A DNA stretch of 11,050 nt. It comes from Kofleriaceae bacterium (lineage in GTDB: Bacteria; Myxococcota_A; Polyangia; Haliangiales; Haliangiaceae). Position 1 is the stretch's first letter. Every line of letters begins with the position of its first letter. The notes below the pieces were generated by a model. The model was given only the letters and a program-made list of their open reading frames with translations. It was not told the DNA's origin and searched no databases. A program made the position numbers and the translations under genes. Positions 1 to 7,704 of this stretch are shown one piece after another. The stretch is from the NCBI GenBank assembly GCA_024642805.1, contig JAHEAK010000112.1:1-11050 (forward strand), read 5' to 3'.

Positions 1-151
1 CGCCACCCACATCCTGGCCTTCGAGGGCAACTCGAAGACCGTGTGGTTCGAGGGCAACTACCAGGACTACGAAAAGGACCGCAAGAGCCGCCTCGGTGAG
101 CAAGCCAACAGCCCTACGCGCATCAAGTATCAACCACTGCCCAAGGCCTAG
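1..151 (+). CDS. ettA: EttA-type ABC-F translation factor, C-terminal end (5' truncated)
   Basis: Only the last 49 residues are in the window, read from base 2 to a TAG at 149-151. They contain THILAFEG, WFEGNYQDYEKDR and a final PTRIKYQPL stretch. This matches the end of the second ABC domain of EttA (energy-dependent translational throttle A), where 'FEG..YEKDKKRRLG' and a closing 'HRIKYK' are typical. EttA is a cytosolic ABC-F ATPase that binds the ribosomal E site and gates entry into elongation according to ATP/ADP level. The Walker and signature motifs lie outside the window, so the assignment rests on tail similarity alone. The next gene begins 11 nt after the stop on the same strand. 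Confidence 0.85.
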   Translation, partial: ATHILAFEGNSKTVWFEGNYQDYEKDRKSRLGEQANSPTRIKYQPLPKA

Positions 152-162
152 TCGACGTCATC

Positions 163-906
163 ATGAAGCTGCGGGTTCTCAGCTACAACATCCACAAGTG
201 CATAGGTGGTCTCGATCGGCGCTATCGGCCCGAGCGCATCGTCGAGACCATCCAGCACCATGATCCAGACATTCTGCTCTTGCAGGAGGTCGACAACGGC
301 GCCAAGCGCTCGCTTGGTCACAGCCAGGTCGAAGTGCTCGCCGAGATGTTGGGCATGGAGCATCACTGTTGGTACCCAAACGTCAAGGTGCGCAGCGGCG
401 GCCACCACGGCAATGCCATCCTCAGTCGCTACCAGCTGCACGACACCCACAACATCGATATCACCACGCCGCCCAAGAAGAAGCGCGGCGTGGTCTACGC
501 CCGGCAACGCATCGATCTGCACACGCCCAAGACGCCGCACTCGCGTACCTTGCACATCTACAACATGCACCTGGGCCTCTCGCAGATCGAGCGCAAGATC
601 CAGCTTCGGCGCTTCCTCGACTCGCACCCCTTTCAGGGCCTGCACGCCGACACACCCATCATCCTGGGCGGCGATCTCAACGATGTGTACGGCAACCTCG
701 GCAACAACTTCCTGGCGCCAGCGGGCTTTCGCACCCACGACAAGAAGCCGCTGGCGACCTTTCCGGCCTACGCACCCATGCGAGCTCTCGATGGCTTGTA
801 CCTGCGCGGCAGCGTCGAGCTCGTCTCGCTGGAGCGCTCACGTCTCAAGATCGCGCGCCAGGCTTCGGACCACCTGCCACTCATCGCCGAGTTGATCATT
901 CACTAG
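163..906 (+). CDS. Endonuclease/exonuclease/phosphatase (EEP) family metal-dependent hydrolase
   Basis: The 247-residue product has the full set of EEP (DNase I-like) motifs: SYNIHK with N9, LLQEVD with the metal-binding E42, NMHLGL with H136, GGDLND with D171 and N173, and the closing SDHLP with D236-H237. Family members cleave phosphodiester or phosphomonoester bonds with Mg2+; substrates range from nucleic acids to phospholipid headgroups and cannot be told from the motifs. The size and SYNIHK start resemble the YbhP-like group of small bacterial EEP proteins. There is no signal peptide or membrane segment, so it is probably cytosolic. ATG 163 is used because the conserved first strand (MKLRVLSYNIHK) begins there; no clear Shine-Dalgarno is visible and the ettA-like stop is 11 nt upstream, so translational coupling is plausible. 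Its TAG stop overlaps that of the convergent kinase gene. Confidence 0.9.
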   Translation: MKLRVLSYNIHKCIGGLDRRYRPERIVETIQHHDPDILLLQEVDNGAKRSLGHSQVEVLAEMLGMEHHCWYPNVKVRSGGHHGNAILSRYQLHDTHNIDITTPPKKKRGVVYARQRIDLHTPKTPHSRTLHIYNMHLGLSQIERKIQLRRFLDSHPFQGLHADTPIILGGDLNDVYGNLGNNFLAPAGFRTHDKKPLATFPAYAPMRALDGLYLRGSVELVSLERSRLKIARQASDHLPLIAELIIH

Positions 907-3275
907 CGCGTCGCTGCGGCTTTGGGCTGCGCAGGCCCGTCGATGGCGATCGGCAACATAAGCTGATTGAAGAGCTCGATGGCCTGATTGTGCCAGAAGA
1001 GCGGTTCCTTGCCCTCCGCGAGCTCCGTGAGCGGTTTCATCGCTCGCAGGAAGGCGGCCGCCCCACTCTGCTTGTACGCGGCCGAGGCCTTCTCGCTAGC
1101 CTCCTGCGCGCGCTGATAGCTCGCCAGAAGTTGCGCGTGCAGCTCTTCGCTGGGCGTGTTGCCGAGCCGCGCGCGGATGAATCGATCACTTAGCACCGCC
1201 AGCTCGCGCAAAAGCAGGTGCATGCTCTCGGGCTCGCTCGCCCTGACCAGCTCGAGTTCGAGCGCAAGCCACTGCGCCTGCGTGTTGTTCTCCTGCACCG
1301 TCCACGCCCGCGAGGCCGCTTTGCTGTCCTGCACAGCTTTGCTCAGGGCAGTTTGGCGGGCGCGAACCAGCCGACTCTTGGCACCCTTGCTCTCTCGCAA
1401 CTCGCGTGTGGCCTTGTCGAGAGCCGCGATGGCTTCGGCAAAGGCAAGGGTTGCACTGTCGAAGGCAGGCATCGCTGGCGAGGCGTCTGCGCCTACGCGA
1501 AGGGCCAGTACACACTCGTCAATCAGTGCGCGCGGCAGTGCTTCCGCCTCGGCGTGCTCCTCGAAGCCCTCGACCGCATCGCGAAGGCGCTGGGCACAGG
1601 ATGCAAAGGAGCGCAGCTTGCTGTCGCCGGCGTCGACATCCTTGGCAGTGGCCAGCTCCCCAGCGTTTGCGCTGAAGGAAAAGGCCAGGCCCGGCTCGAT
1701 GGCGATGGTTGGCAGCTCATGGGCGAGTCGGATCTTGAACTTCAAGGTTGCGCCCGTGTCGGCGGTGAATCGCTGTTGACGGGCGATGCGCCCATCAGCG
1801 CGCACTCGAACTTCGTGCTCCTCGCCTGTCGACACATCGAAGCTCGCCTCGCTGCGCTGCACGCCATCGACATACACTTTGGCACGCGCAGGATCGACCT
1901 CGAGGTGTAGCGAGGCCTTCGCGATAGCTGCTTGCGGCAACACATAGCCAAGGGTGTAGTAGCGATAGCCGGCGAACGCACCAGCTGCGACCAACAGCAG
2001 GAGCAGCAGCTTGGCGACGAGCCCGCCGATGCCACCGGACTCCTTGCGGGTGATGTACTGCGAACTTCGCCGCCTTCGACGCGGACTCTGTGGAGCCACC
2101 GCTTTCTCGCTACGGCTGATGCGCGCCGGCTTTTCAATGTCGAGGGCAAGCGACACCGGCCCATCGGGCTGGGGCGGCGCAAAACGATCGTCTCCTGCGC
2201 GACCTATGAGCGGCGGCGACGAGCCCTGGCTCTTGGCGAGTCCTGGTGGCGGTGTGGCCCTATCGGCCTTTTCCTGCTCGAGAAATCGATCGGCGATGTT
2301 GTCGAAGGCCGCGAGCATGAGCGCGTCGGCGGGCGCGGGTACTGCGGCATGCCCACTGGCCTCAAGCGCCTCACGCAGATCGCTGGCGCTGGCGTAGCGC
2401 GCCTCCCGATCAGAAGCCAGCGCGCGATCGAGGACACGACTCAACGGCGCAGGCACGCCAGGAACGCGCTCCACCAAAGGTACGTAGCTGCCCTTGAGGA
2501 CCGCAGCCAGGATCTGGTTGTAGTTGTCCCCTGCAAAGGGCGGCGCGCCACTGATGCACTCGTAGAGCACGCAGGCTAGCGCCCAAAGGTCCGTGCGATG
2601 ATCGAGATCCTTGCGACCACTGGCCTGTTCGGGCGACATGTACAAGGGCGTGCCCATGACCATGCCCGCACGAGTGGCGTTGCCGTCGCCGACGATGGCT
2701 GGATCCGCGCTGGTGAGGATCTTCGAGATGCCAAAGTCGAGAAGCTTCACTTGATCCGCGTTGCCCGGATCGCCGCCGCCGCCCTGAGCGGCCCCCTGCC
2801 CGTGGGCGCTTTGTGGATGGCAGATGAAGATGTTGTCAGGCTTGAGGTCACGGTGAACGATGCCGGCGCCGTGGGCCGCTTCCAGCCCCACCAAGACCTG
2901 CGAGCAAATGGCCAGGGCCCGCTCGATGGGCAAGGGTCCTTCGCGCTCGATGATCTCGCCGAGGCTGGCTCCTATCAGGTGCTCCATGACCAGGTAGGGC
3001 AGCCCCGGCCCGCCCCCGGCATCGAAGACCTGAACGATGTTCGCATGACCGATGGCGCTGGCCGCTCGAGCCTCGCGTTCGAAGCGCGCGACCAGCTCGG
3101 CATCGCCCGCGATCTCGGCTCGAAGGGTCTTGAGCGCGACGCTGCGTTGCAGCCGGCGGTGCACGGCCAAGTACACAACGCCCATGGCTCCCTCGCCAAG
3201 GATATCGGTGATTTCGTACTTGCCATCAAGCACATCACCGATTTGGATCGACGCGTCAGACAAGGCCGAAATCAT
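903..3275 (-). CDS. Transmembrane Ser/Thr protein kinase (PknB/Stk type) with PEGA-like and helical C-terminal region
   Basis: A 790-residue Hanks-type kinase. Residues about 20-305 form the catalytic domain: glycine loop GEGAMG (27-32), ATP-anchoring VALK (K49), HRDLKPDN (141-148, catalytic D143), DFG (180-182) and MSPEQ (213-217); all key residues are present, so it should be active. A Gly/Ala-rich insert of about 20 residues (153-175) separates the catalytic loop from DFG. A Pro/Ser-rich linker ends in a run of Arg (400-404), followed by one hydrophobic segment (about 417-437). The basic flank places the kinase in the cytoplasm and the rest in the periplasm. Residues about 455-518 (VDPARAKVYVDGVQ) resemble a PEGA domain, and about 550-790 is a Glu/Ala-rich helical region I do not recognise, perhaps a sensor. 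This build is common in myxobacteria. It is monocistronic, and divergent from the M16 operon across 155 bp. No good Shine-Dalgarno is seen before ATG 3275. Confidence 0.93.
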   Translation of the reverse strand: MISALSDASIQIGDVLDGKYEITDILGEGAMGVVYLAVHRRLQRSVALKTLRAEIAGDAELVARFEREARAASAIGHANIVQVFDAGGGPGLPYLVMEHLIGASLGEIIEREGPLPIERALAICSQVLVGLEAAHGAGIVHRDLKPDNIFICHPQSAHGQGAAQGGGGDPGNADQVKLLDFGISKILTSADPAIVGDGNATRAGMVMGTPLYMSPEQASGRKDLDHRTDLWALACVLYECISGAPPFAGDNYNQILAAVLKGSYVPLVERVPGVPAPLSRVLDRALASDREARYASASDLREALEASGHAAVPAPADALMLAAFDNIADRFLEQEKADRATPPPGLAKSQGSSPPLIGRAGDDRFAPPQPDGPVSLALDIEKPARISRSEKAVAPQSPRRRRRSSQYITRKESGGIGGLVAKLLLLLLVAAGAFAGYRYYTLGYVLPQAAIAKASLHLEVDPARAKVYVDGVQRSEASFDVSTGEEHEVRVRADGRIARQQRFTADTGATLKFKIRLAHELPTIAIEPGLAFSFSANAGELATAKDVDAGDSKLRSFASCAQRLRDAVEGFEEHAEAEALPRALIDECVLALRVGADASPAMPAFDSATLAFAEAIAALDKATRELRESKGAKSRLVRARQTALSKAVQDSKAASRAWTVQENNTQAQWLALELELVRASEPESMHLLLRELAVLSDRFIRARLGNTPSEELHAQLLASYQRAQEASEKASAAYKQSGAAAFLRAMKPLTELAEGKEPLFWHNQAIELFNQLMLPIAIDGPAQPKAAATR

Positions 3276-3430
3276 ACCTGAGGGCCGGGCCCGGTGGCCA
3301 CCTTGTGGCCCTGCGCCGCCAGCATCGGGCCGCGCTCGACCAGTGCGAAGACTCCTAGAGCCCCGCCTTGCGCGACGGCCAATAAGCCGCCAGGCTCACA
3401 CGACCCTCACTTACAAAAGAGAGAAGCAGC

Positions 3431-4801
3431 ATGCAAATTCATCGAAGGCAGATTCCACACTCGCTCATGGCCCTGGGCATCATGCTCGGCCTCTTCTTGC
3501 CAGGCACGGCCAAGGCCGATGATCCGGTCATTCCCATCGAGAGCTACCGCCTAGACAACGGCCTGCAGGTCATCCTGCACCAGGACAAGAGCGTTCCGCT
3601 GGTCGCCGTCAACGTCTGGTACCACGTCGGCAGCGGCGATGAGACCCTCGGCAAGAGCGGCTTTGCCCACCTCTTCGAGCACATGCTCTTCCAAGGCTCG
3701 CAGCATGTCGGCAAGGACAATCACTTCTCGACGCTCAAGAACGTCGGTGGTCAGGAAGTCAACGGAACCACCAACACCGATCGCACCAACTTCTTCGAGG
3801 TCGTGCCCTCCAACGAGCTCGAGACCGGCCTGTGGCTCGAGTCCGATCGCATGGGCTACCTGCTGCCCATGCTGGATAAGACCAGCCTCGACAATCAGAT
3901 CGAGGTCGTGCGCAACGAGCGCCGCCAAAACTACGACAACGTTCCCTACGGCAAGACTCGCTTTGCTACCGCAGCCGCCCTCTACCCCGAAGGCCATCCG
4001 TATCGCTACCTGACCATCGGCAAGCACGAGGATCTCGCCAACGCCAGCCTCGACGATGTGGTTGGCTTCTACAACACCTGGTACGCGCCAGCCAACGCGA
4101 CCCTGGTGCTGGCCGGTGACTTCGACATGCAGAACGCCAAGGATCTGGTCAACAAATGGTTTGGAAGCTTTCCCAAGACCAGCCAGCCAGAGCACGTGGT
4201 ACCAGCCTTTCCCGAGCCCAAGGCTACACGCGTCGAAGTCTCCGACGAGTTCGCCAAACTGCGCCGCATCGATTACGTATGGACCACCCCGGCCTTCTAC
4301 CAGGAGGGCGATGCCGAGCTCGACGTGGTTGGCTCGGTGCTCGGTCGAACCGGTACCGGTCGCCTCTACAAAGCGCTCGTGCACGACAAGCAGCTGGCCC
4401 AGAGCGTAGCCGCCTACCAGCAGAGCGCGATGTTCTCTTCGACCTTCACTGTGTCGGTCATGGCCAAGAGCGACGCCGACCTCGATGAAATCGAGAAGAC
4501 CATGAAGGAAGAGATCACCAAGATCACGGCCATGCCTATCACCGAGGCCGAGTTCAATCGCTCCGTGGTCGGCGTCGAGGCCAATTTCATTTGGGGTCTG
4601 GAAGGTCTCATGGCCCGCGCGAACACCTTGCAGGGCTTCAACCACTTCCTTGGCAATCCAAGCTCCATCACCTCGGACCTGGATCGCTATCGCAAGACCA
4701 GCATCGCCAAGATCCAGGCCGTTGCCGCCAAGTACCTCAGCCCGGCCCGCCGAGTAGAGATTCTCACCCTTCCCGGTGTTCGCGCCCCCATCCTCAAGTA
4801 G
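3431..4801 (+). CDS. M16B-family zinc metallopeptidase, catalytic subunit (exported)
   Basis: The 456-residue protein begins with a basic, hydrophobic signal peptide likely cut after A27-K28-A29. The mature N-terminus (YRLDNGLQVILHQD) is the usual first strand of M16 peptidases. The inverted zinc motif HLFEH is at 80-84 (H80, catalytic E83, H84) inside GFAHLFEHMLFQGS; E163 in VVRNERR is the probable third zinc ligand. The second half (RIDYVWTTPAFYQEG, then GRTGTGRLYKALV) is the C-terminal M16 domain. Length fits a bacterial M16B half-clamshell subunit, which needs a partner to form the closed chamber that degrades peptides. The next gene, 21 nt downstream on the same strand, encodes a matching subunit without the zinc site, so a periplasmic heterodimer is inferred. 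A purine-rich Shine-Dalgarno-like GAGAGAAG lies just upstream of ATG 3431. Confidence 0.94.
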   Translation: MQIHRRQIPHSLMALGIMLGLFLPGTAKADDPVIPIESYRLDNGLQVILHQDKSVPLVAVNVWYHVGSGDETLGKSGFAHLFEHMLFQGSQHVGKDNHFSTLKNVGGQEVNGTTNTDRTNFFEVVPSNELETGLWLESDRMGYLLPMLDKTSLDNQIEVVRNERRQNYDNVPYGKTRFATAAALYPEGHPYRYLTIGKHEDLANASLDDVVGFYNTWYAPANATLVLAGDFDMQNAKDLVNKWFGSFPKTSQPEHVVPAFPEPKATRVEVSDEFAKLRRIDYVWTTPAFYQEGDAELDVVGSVLGRTGTGRLYKALVHDKQLAQSVAAYQQSAMFSSTFTVSVMAKSDADLDEIEKTMKEEITKITAMPITEAEFNRSVVGVEANFIWGLEGLMARANTLQGFNHFLGNPSSITSDLDRYRKTSIAKIQAVAAKYLSPARRVEILTLPGVRAPILK

Positions 4802-4822
4802 CCAAACCATTAGGAACACCCT

Positions 4823-6445
4823 ATGAGCAACAGAAAAATTCTAAGCAACTTCTTGTCTCTGAGCCTGGTCGTCCTCCTTGGCGCCTGCCCGGCTAGCACC
4901 CCCAAAGGTGGCCTCCAGCCCATTGCCAATCCGGTGGGCGAAGATGTGGTTCCGAACGAAGACGCGAGCTCGTCGGCACCGGTCTTTCCGCAGGAGGAGT
5001 TTCGCGGGCAGAAGCCAGCGGCAGCCGCTCCACGCGACTTCAACCTGCCCGGCATCAGTCAGTTCAAGTTGGGCTCCGACATCGACGTCTATCTCGTCGA
5101 GCGACATGAGCTTCCGACCATCTCCCTCGAGCTCAACTTCGACGGCGGCTCTCTGAGCGATCGCGCGGGTCGAGAAGGCACGGCCTCGCATTGCATGGCC
5201 ATGGTCAGCCAGGGCACCGAAAGCCTCGACAAGCTGGCTTTCGAAGAAGCGCTTGCAGACATCGCCTCGAACGTCTCCAGTTATGCCGGCGTCGAGTCGC
5301 AGGGCGTTTCGATGACCACGCTGAGCAAGAACTTTGCTCCCACCTTCGCGCTCTTCACCGAATCGCTCCTCAAGCCGGGCTTTCGCAAAGACGAGCTCGA
5401 TCGCATGGTCAAGCGCAGCCTCGAGTCCATCAAACAGGCAAAGGGCTCGCCAGGGTCGGTAGCCCGGCGCGTGGTCGATGGCACCATCTACGGCCCCCAG
5501 CACCCCTACGGCACGATCTCCACGGAAGCCTCGCTGGCCAAGATCAAGATCACCGACTGCAAGGCCTATCACAAGGCCTATATCAAGCCGAAGGGCGCTC
5601 GACTCTTCATCGTCGGCGACATGACCCAGGAACAGATCACGGAGGCCTTTGCCCCGCTCCTGAAGAGCTGGAAGGGTGCCCCCAAGAAGCTCGCAAAGAT
5701 TGGCGGTCCCAAGGCGCGCAAGGGTCGCATCTTCTTCGTCGACATCCCCGGCGCGCAACAGTCCAGCATCTACGTCGCCCACCCCGGACCAAGCCGCATG
5801 GACCCTGCCTTCTACGCCAACCAGATGATGACGGGTGTGCTCGGCGGTGGCTTCTCCAGCCGCATCAACATGAACCTGCGCGAAGACAAGGGCTACAGCT
5901 ACGGCGCGCGCGGCGACTTCAACTACAACCGTTACTTTGGAACCTTCATCGCTTCGAGCTCCGTGCGCAGCGATTCGACCAGACAATCGATCGAAGAGAT
6001 TCTGCGCGAGATGACTCGCCTCAAGGACGGAAGCGATGCCGCCAAGAATGACGAGCTGGCCCGCGAGCAGAACGGGGCCATTCTCGGGCTACCAGGACGC
6101 TTCGCCACCGCCTCTGACGTGCTCGCCATGTACCGCCGATTGGTCTACTTCGATCTGCCAATGACCTACTACAACGACTACGTGAAGAACTTTTCGGCAG
6201 TGACTCTCGCGGATGTCAATGCCGCGGCCGGCAAGCTCCTGCAGCCCGAGAGCGCCATCGTGCTGGTGGTCGGCGATGGGGCCGCACCGCAGATCAAGCG
6301 CACCGAGGACAAGAAAGATGTCCCGCTCGAGGTGGAGGGAGCGCAGCAAACTCTGCTGCAGACCCTACAAGCCCTGGCCGCTTCGGAAGCGGGAGGCAAA
6401 GGCAAGCTCGTCATCCTCGACGCCGACGGCATCGTGCAGAAGTAG
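4823..6445 (+). CDS. M16B-family non-catalytic partner subunit, lipoprotein
   Basis: The 540-residue protein starts with a signal peptide ending in the lipobox LGAC (C22), so it is probably lipid-anchored. A low-complexity linker (about 23-72) leads to an M16 fold from about residue 73. Where active members carry HxxEH, this one has S122-H-C-M-A126 in the otherwise aligned GTASHCMAMVSQGT: both zinc His positions and the Glu base are gone, so it cannot be a zinc peptidase by itself. The C-terminal M16 domain keeps the GGGFSSRINMNLRE segment (341-354) and the KGYSYG segment with R353 and Y358/Y360, positions used for substrate binding in inactive subunits of heterodimeric M16B enzymes. It follows the catalytic subunit by 21 nt, with AGGAA as a likely Shine-Dalgarno, and is closed by an intrinsic terminator. 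The lipid anchor would hold the heterodimer at a membrane. Confidence 0.92.
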   Translation: MSNRKILSNFLSLSLVVLLGACPASTPKGGLQPIANPVGEDVVPNEDASSSAPVFPQEEFRGQKPAAAAPRDFNLPGISQFKLGSDIDVYLVERHELPTISLELNFDGGSLSDRAGREGTASHCMAMVSQGTESLDKLAFEEALADIASNVSSYAGVESQGVSMTTLSKNFAPTFALFTESLLKPGFRKDELDRMVKRSLESIKQAKGSPGSVARRVVDGTIYGPQHPYGTISTEASLAKIKITDCKAYHKAYIKPKGARLFIVGDMTQEQITEAFAPLLKSWKGAPKKLAKIGGPKARKGRIFFVDIPGAQQSSIYVAHPGPSRMDPAFYANQMMTGVLGGGFSSRINMNLREDKGYSYGARGDFNYNRYFGTFIASSSVRSDSTRQSIEEILREMTRLKDGSDAAKNDELAREQNGAILGLPGRFATASDVLAMYRRLVYFDLPMTYYNDYVKNFSAVTLADVNAAAGKLLQPESAIVLVVGDGAAPQIKRTEDKKDVPLEVEGAQQTLLQTLQALAASEAGGKGKLVILDADGIVQK

Positions 6446-6467
6446 AGCCCAGGCATCTGGCGACAAG

Positions 6468-6496
6468 AGCCCGCACGCTTCGGCGGCGGGCTTTTT
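6468..6496 (+). terminator. Intrinsic terminator of the M16 operon
   Basis: A 7-bp stem (AGCCCGC 6468-6474 with GCGGGCT 6486-6492), one unpaired A and an inner CGC/GCG stem are capped by a UUCG tetraloop at 6479-6482. The hairpin runs into five T residues at 6492-6496. It begins 22 nt after the stop of the second M16 gene. In the reverse direction the T-tract is poor, so termination of the convergent cysK transcript here would be weak. Confidence 0.92.
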
Positions 6497-6571
6497 CGTG
6501 CCCAGAATGCTCGACGGCCTCGGCTCGGCGCTCGACCGGCTCGCTGGCCCAGGGCTACGATCCAGAACTCG

Positions 6572-7507
6572 CTAGCCCAGCGCTAGATCGACCAGCTCGC
6601 CGTTGAGGTAGCGCTCGCCGGTGTCGCACAGAATGGTGACGATGGTCTTGCCTTCCATGCCCTTGGCCTTGGCGAGTTGCACGCTCGCAGCCAGGTTGGC
6701 ACCGGTCGAGATGCCAGCCAAGATGCCCTCGGTGCGTGCCAGGAGCAAGGTCGTGCTCTGCGCCCGCTCGTCGCTCACGGTAACGACCTCGTCGATGATC
6801 TTGCGGTCGAGGACCTCGGGCACGAAGCCAGCGCCCAGCCCCTGAATGTGGTGATTCCCAGGCTTTTTGCCCGAGAGCACGGCGCAGCTCTCCGGCTCGA
6901 CGGCCACGACGCGAATCGCAGCACTGTGGCCCTTGAGGCAGCGCCCCACGCCGGTGAGGGTGCCGCCGGTACCAACCCCGGCCACGAAGACGTCAATCTT
7001 GCCCTCGGCGTCGGCCCAAATCTCGGGACCGGTGTGGTCCTGGTGCGCCTGCGGGTTGGCAGGATTCTCGAACTGGTGCAGGCGAAATGCTTTCTTGTTG
7101 GCGCGAAGAATTTCTTCTGCGCGCTCGACGGCGCCGCCCATGAGGGAGCCAGGGGTGAGCTCGACCTCGGCGCCGAGCATGCGCAACATGGCGACCCGCT
7201 GCCGGCTCATGCCCTCGGGCATGACGATGGTGATGCCGTAGCCGAGCGCGGCACAGGCCGACGCAAGGGCGATACCTGTGTTGCCAGACGAAGCCGAGAC
7301 GATCATCGCTCCGGGCTTGAGCTCGCCACGGGCGGCGGCATCGCGCAGCATGGAGCCAGCGATGCGATCCTTGACCGAGCCGGTCGGATTTCGACTCTCG
7401 AGCTTGCCCAGAATGCGGGCCTTGATGCCCGCGTTGGCGGCGAATCGGCTCAGGTCGATTAACGGGGTGTTTCCGACGGTCTCTGCGAGGTCAGAGTAGA
7501 TGGGCAC
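6572..7507 (-). CDS. cysK: Cysteine synthase A (O-acetylserine sulfhydrylase, PLP enzyme)
   Basis: From the GTG at 7505-7507 the product is 311 residues, the usual CysK length. It begins PIYSDLAETVGNTPL, as CysK proteins do. The PLP lysine is K46 in NPTGSVKDR; SSGNTG (73-78) is the substrate loop; GTGGT (179-183) cups the PLP phosphate; KPGNHHIQGLGAGFVP (215-230) and GISTGAN (265-271) are typical of CysK rather than CysM. The enzyme makes L-cysteine from O-acetylserine and sulfide in the cytosol. The frame stays open upstream to an ATG at 7633, but those 42 residues are unlike the family and are encoded by repeat and terminator DNA, so the GTG is preferred; a TTG two codons earlier is also possible. 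No clear Shine-Dalgarno is visible. No serine acetyltransferase gene adjoins it; it appears monocistronic. Confidence 0.93.
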   Translation of the reverse strand: MPIYSDLAETVGNTPLIDLSRFAANAGIKARILGKLESRNPTGSVKDRIAGSMLRDAAARGELKPGAMIVSASSGNTGIALASACAALGYGITIVMPEGMSRQRVAMLRMLGAEVELTPGSLMGGAVERAEEILRANKKAFRLHQFENPANPQAHQDHTGPEIWADAEGKIDVFVAGVGTGGTLTGVGRCLKGHSAAIRVVAVEPESCAVLSGKKPGNHHIQGLGAGFVPEVLDRKIIDEVVTVSDERAQSTTLLLARTEGILAGISTGANLAASVQLAKAKGMEGKTIVTILCDTGERYLNGELVDLALG

Positions 7508-7590
7508 ACGCAAGGAATTACCACGAAGCGTGCCATGGGAGCCAGCTTGCGGACGAAGAAGCGCCGCGCTGCTAGGGGCAGAAGTAGCAA

Positions 7591-7654
7591 GAGAGCCCGA
7601 AACCAAGAAGCCCCGTGCGGGCACAAGCGGCACGAGAGCCCGAAACCAAGAAGC
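7591..7654. repeat. 21-bp direct repeat, two copies
   Basis: An identical 21-bp sequence occurs at 7591-7611 and 7634-7654, spaced 43 bp start to start; a shorter partial copy (AAGAAGCGCCG) is at 7556-7566. Read on the minus strand, each full copy directly follows a hairpin: a strong one at 7652-7680 and a weak 4-bp stem at 7610-7622. The hairpin-plus-T-rich unit may therefore have been duplicated. The repeat lies between cysK and the DsbA-like gene. Confidence 0.85.
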
Positions 7655-7680
7655 GCCGGTCTCCCGAAGGAGCCGGCGCT
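7640..7680 (-). terminator. Probable terminator of the DsbA-like gene
   Basis: AGCGCCGG (7652-7659) pairs perfectly with CCGGCGCT (7673-7680); an inner CTCC/GGAG stem closes a CGAA tetraloop, with one bulged T at 7660. On the minus strand the hairpin starts 24 nt after the TAG of the DsbA-like gene and is followed by TTCTTGGTTTCG, a broken T-tract. The stem is strong but the T-run imperfect. Confidence 0.7.
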
Positions 7681-7704
7681 GTCATTCGCAAGAAGATGCG
7701 AAGG

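Noticed and set aside
3285..3302. Adjacent GC palindromes before the kinase gene (CCGGGCCCGG, GGTGGCCACC)
   Set aside because: Short GC palindromes are expected by chance in this composition, and no promoter or repeat copy supports an operator.
3551..4819. Minus-strand ORF of 422 residues over the first M16 gene
   Set aside because: It is a GC-rich antisense shadow with a Val/Leu/Gly-heavy sequence and no motifs; the plus strand has the HLFEH peptidase.
4841..5986. Minus-strand ORF of 381 residues over the second M16 gene
   Set aside because: It is an antisense shadow; the plus-strand frame shows the M16 fold motifs and a lipobox.
7508..7633. N-terminal extension of CysK to ATG 7633
   Set aside because: The 42 extra residues are coded by the repeat and hairpin region and have no counterpart in CysK; GTG 7507 gives the normal start and length.
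7591..7654. CRISPR array from the direct repeats
   Set aside because: There are only two full copies, the spacer is itself hairpin-forming, and no cas genes are present.
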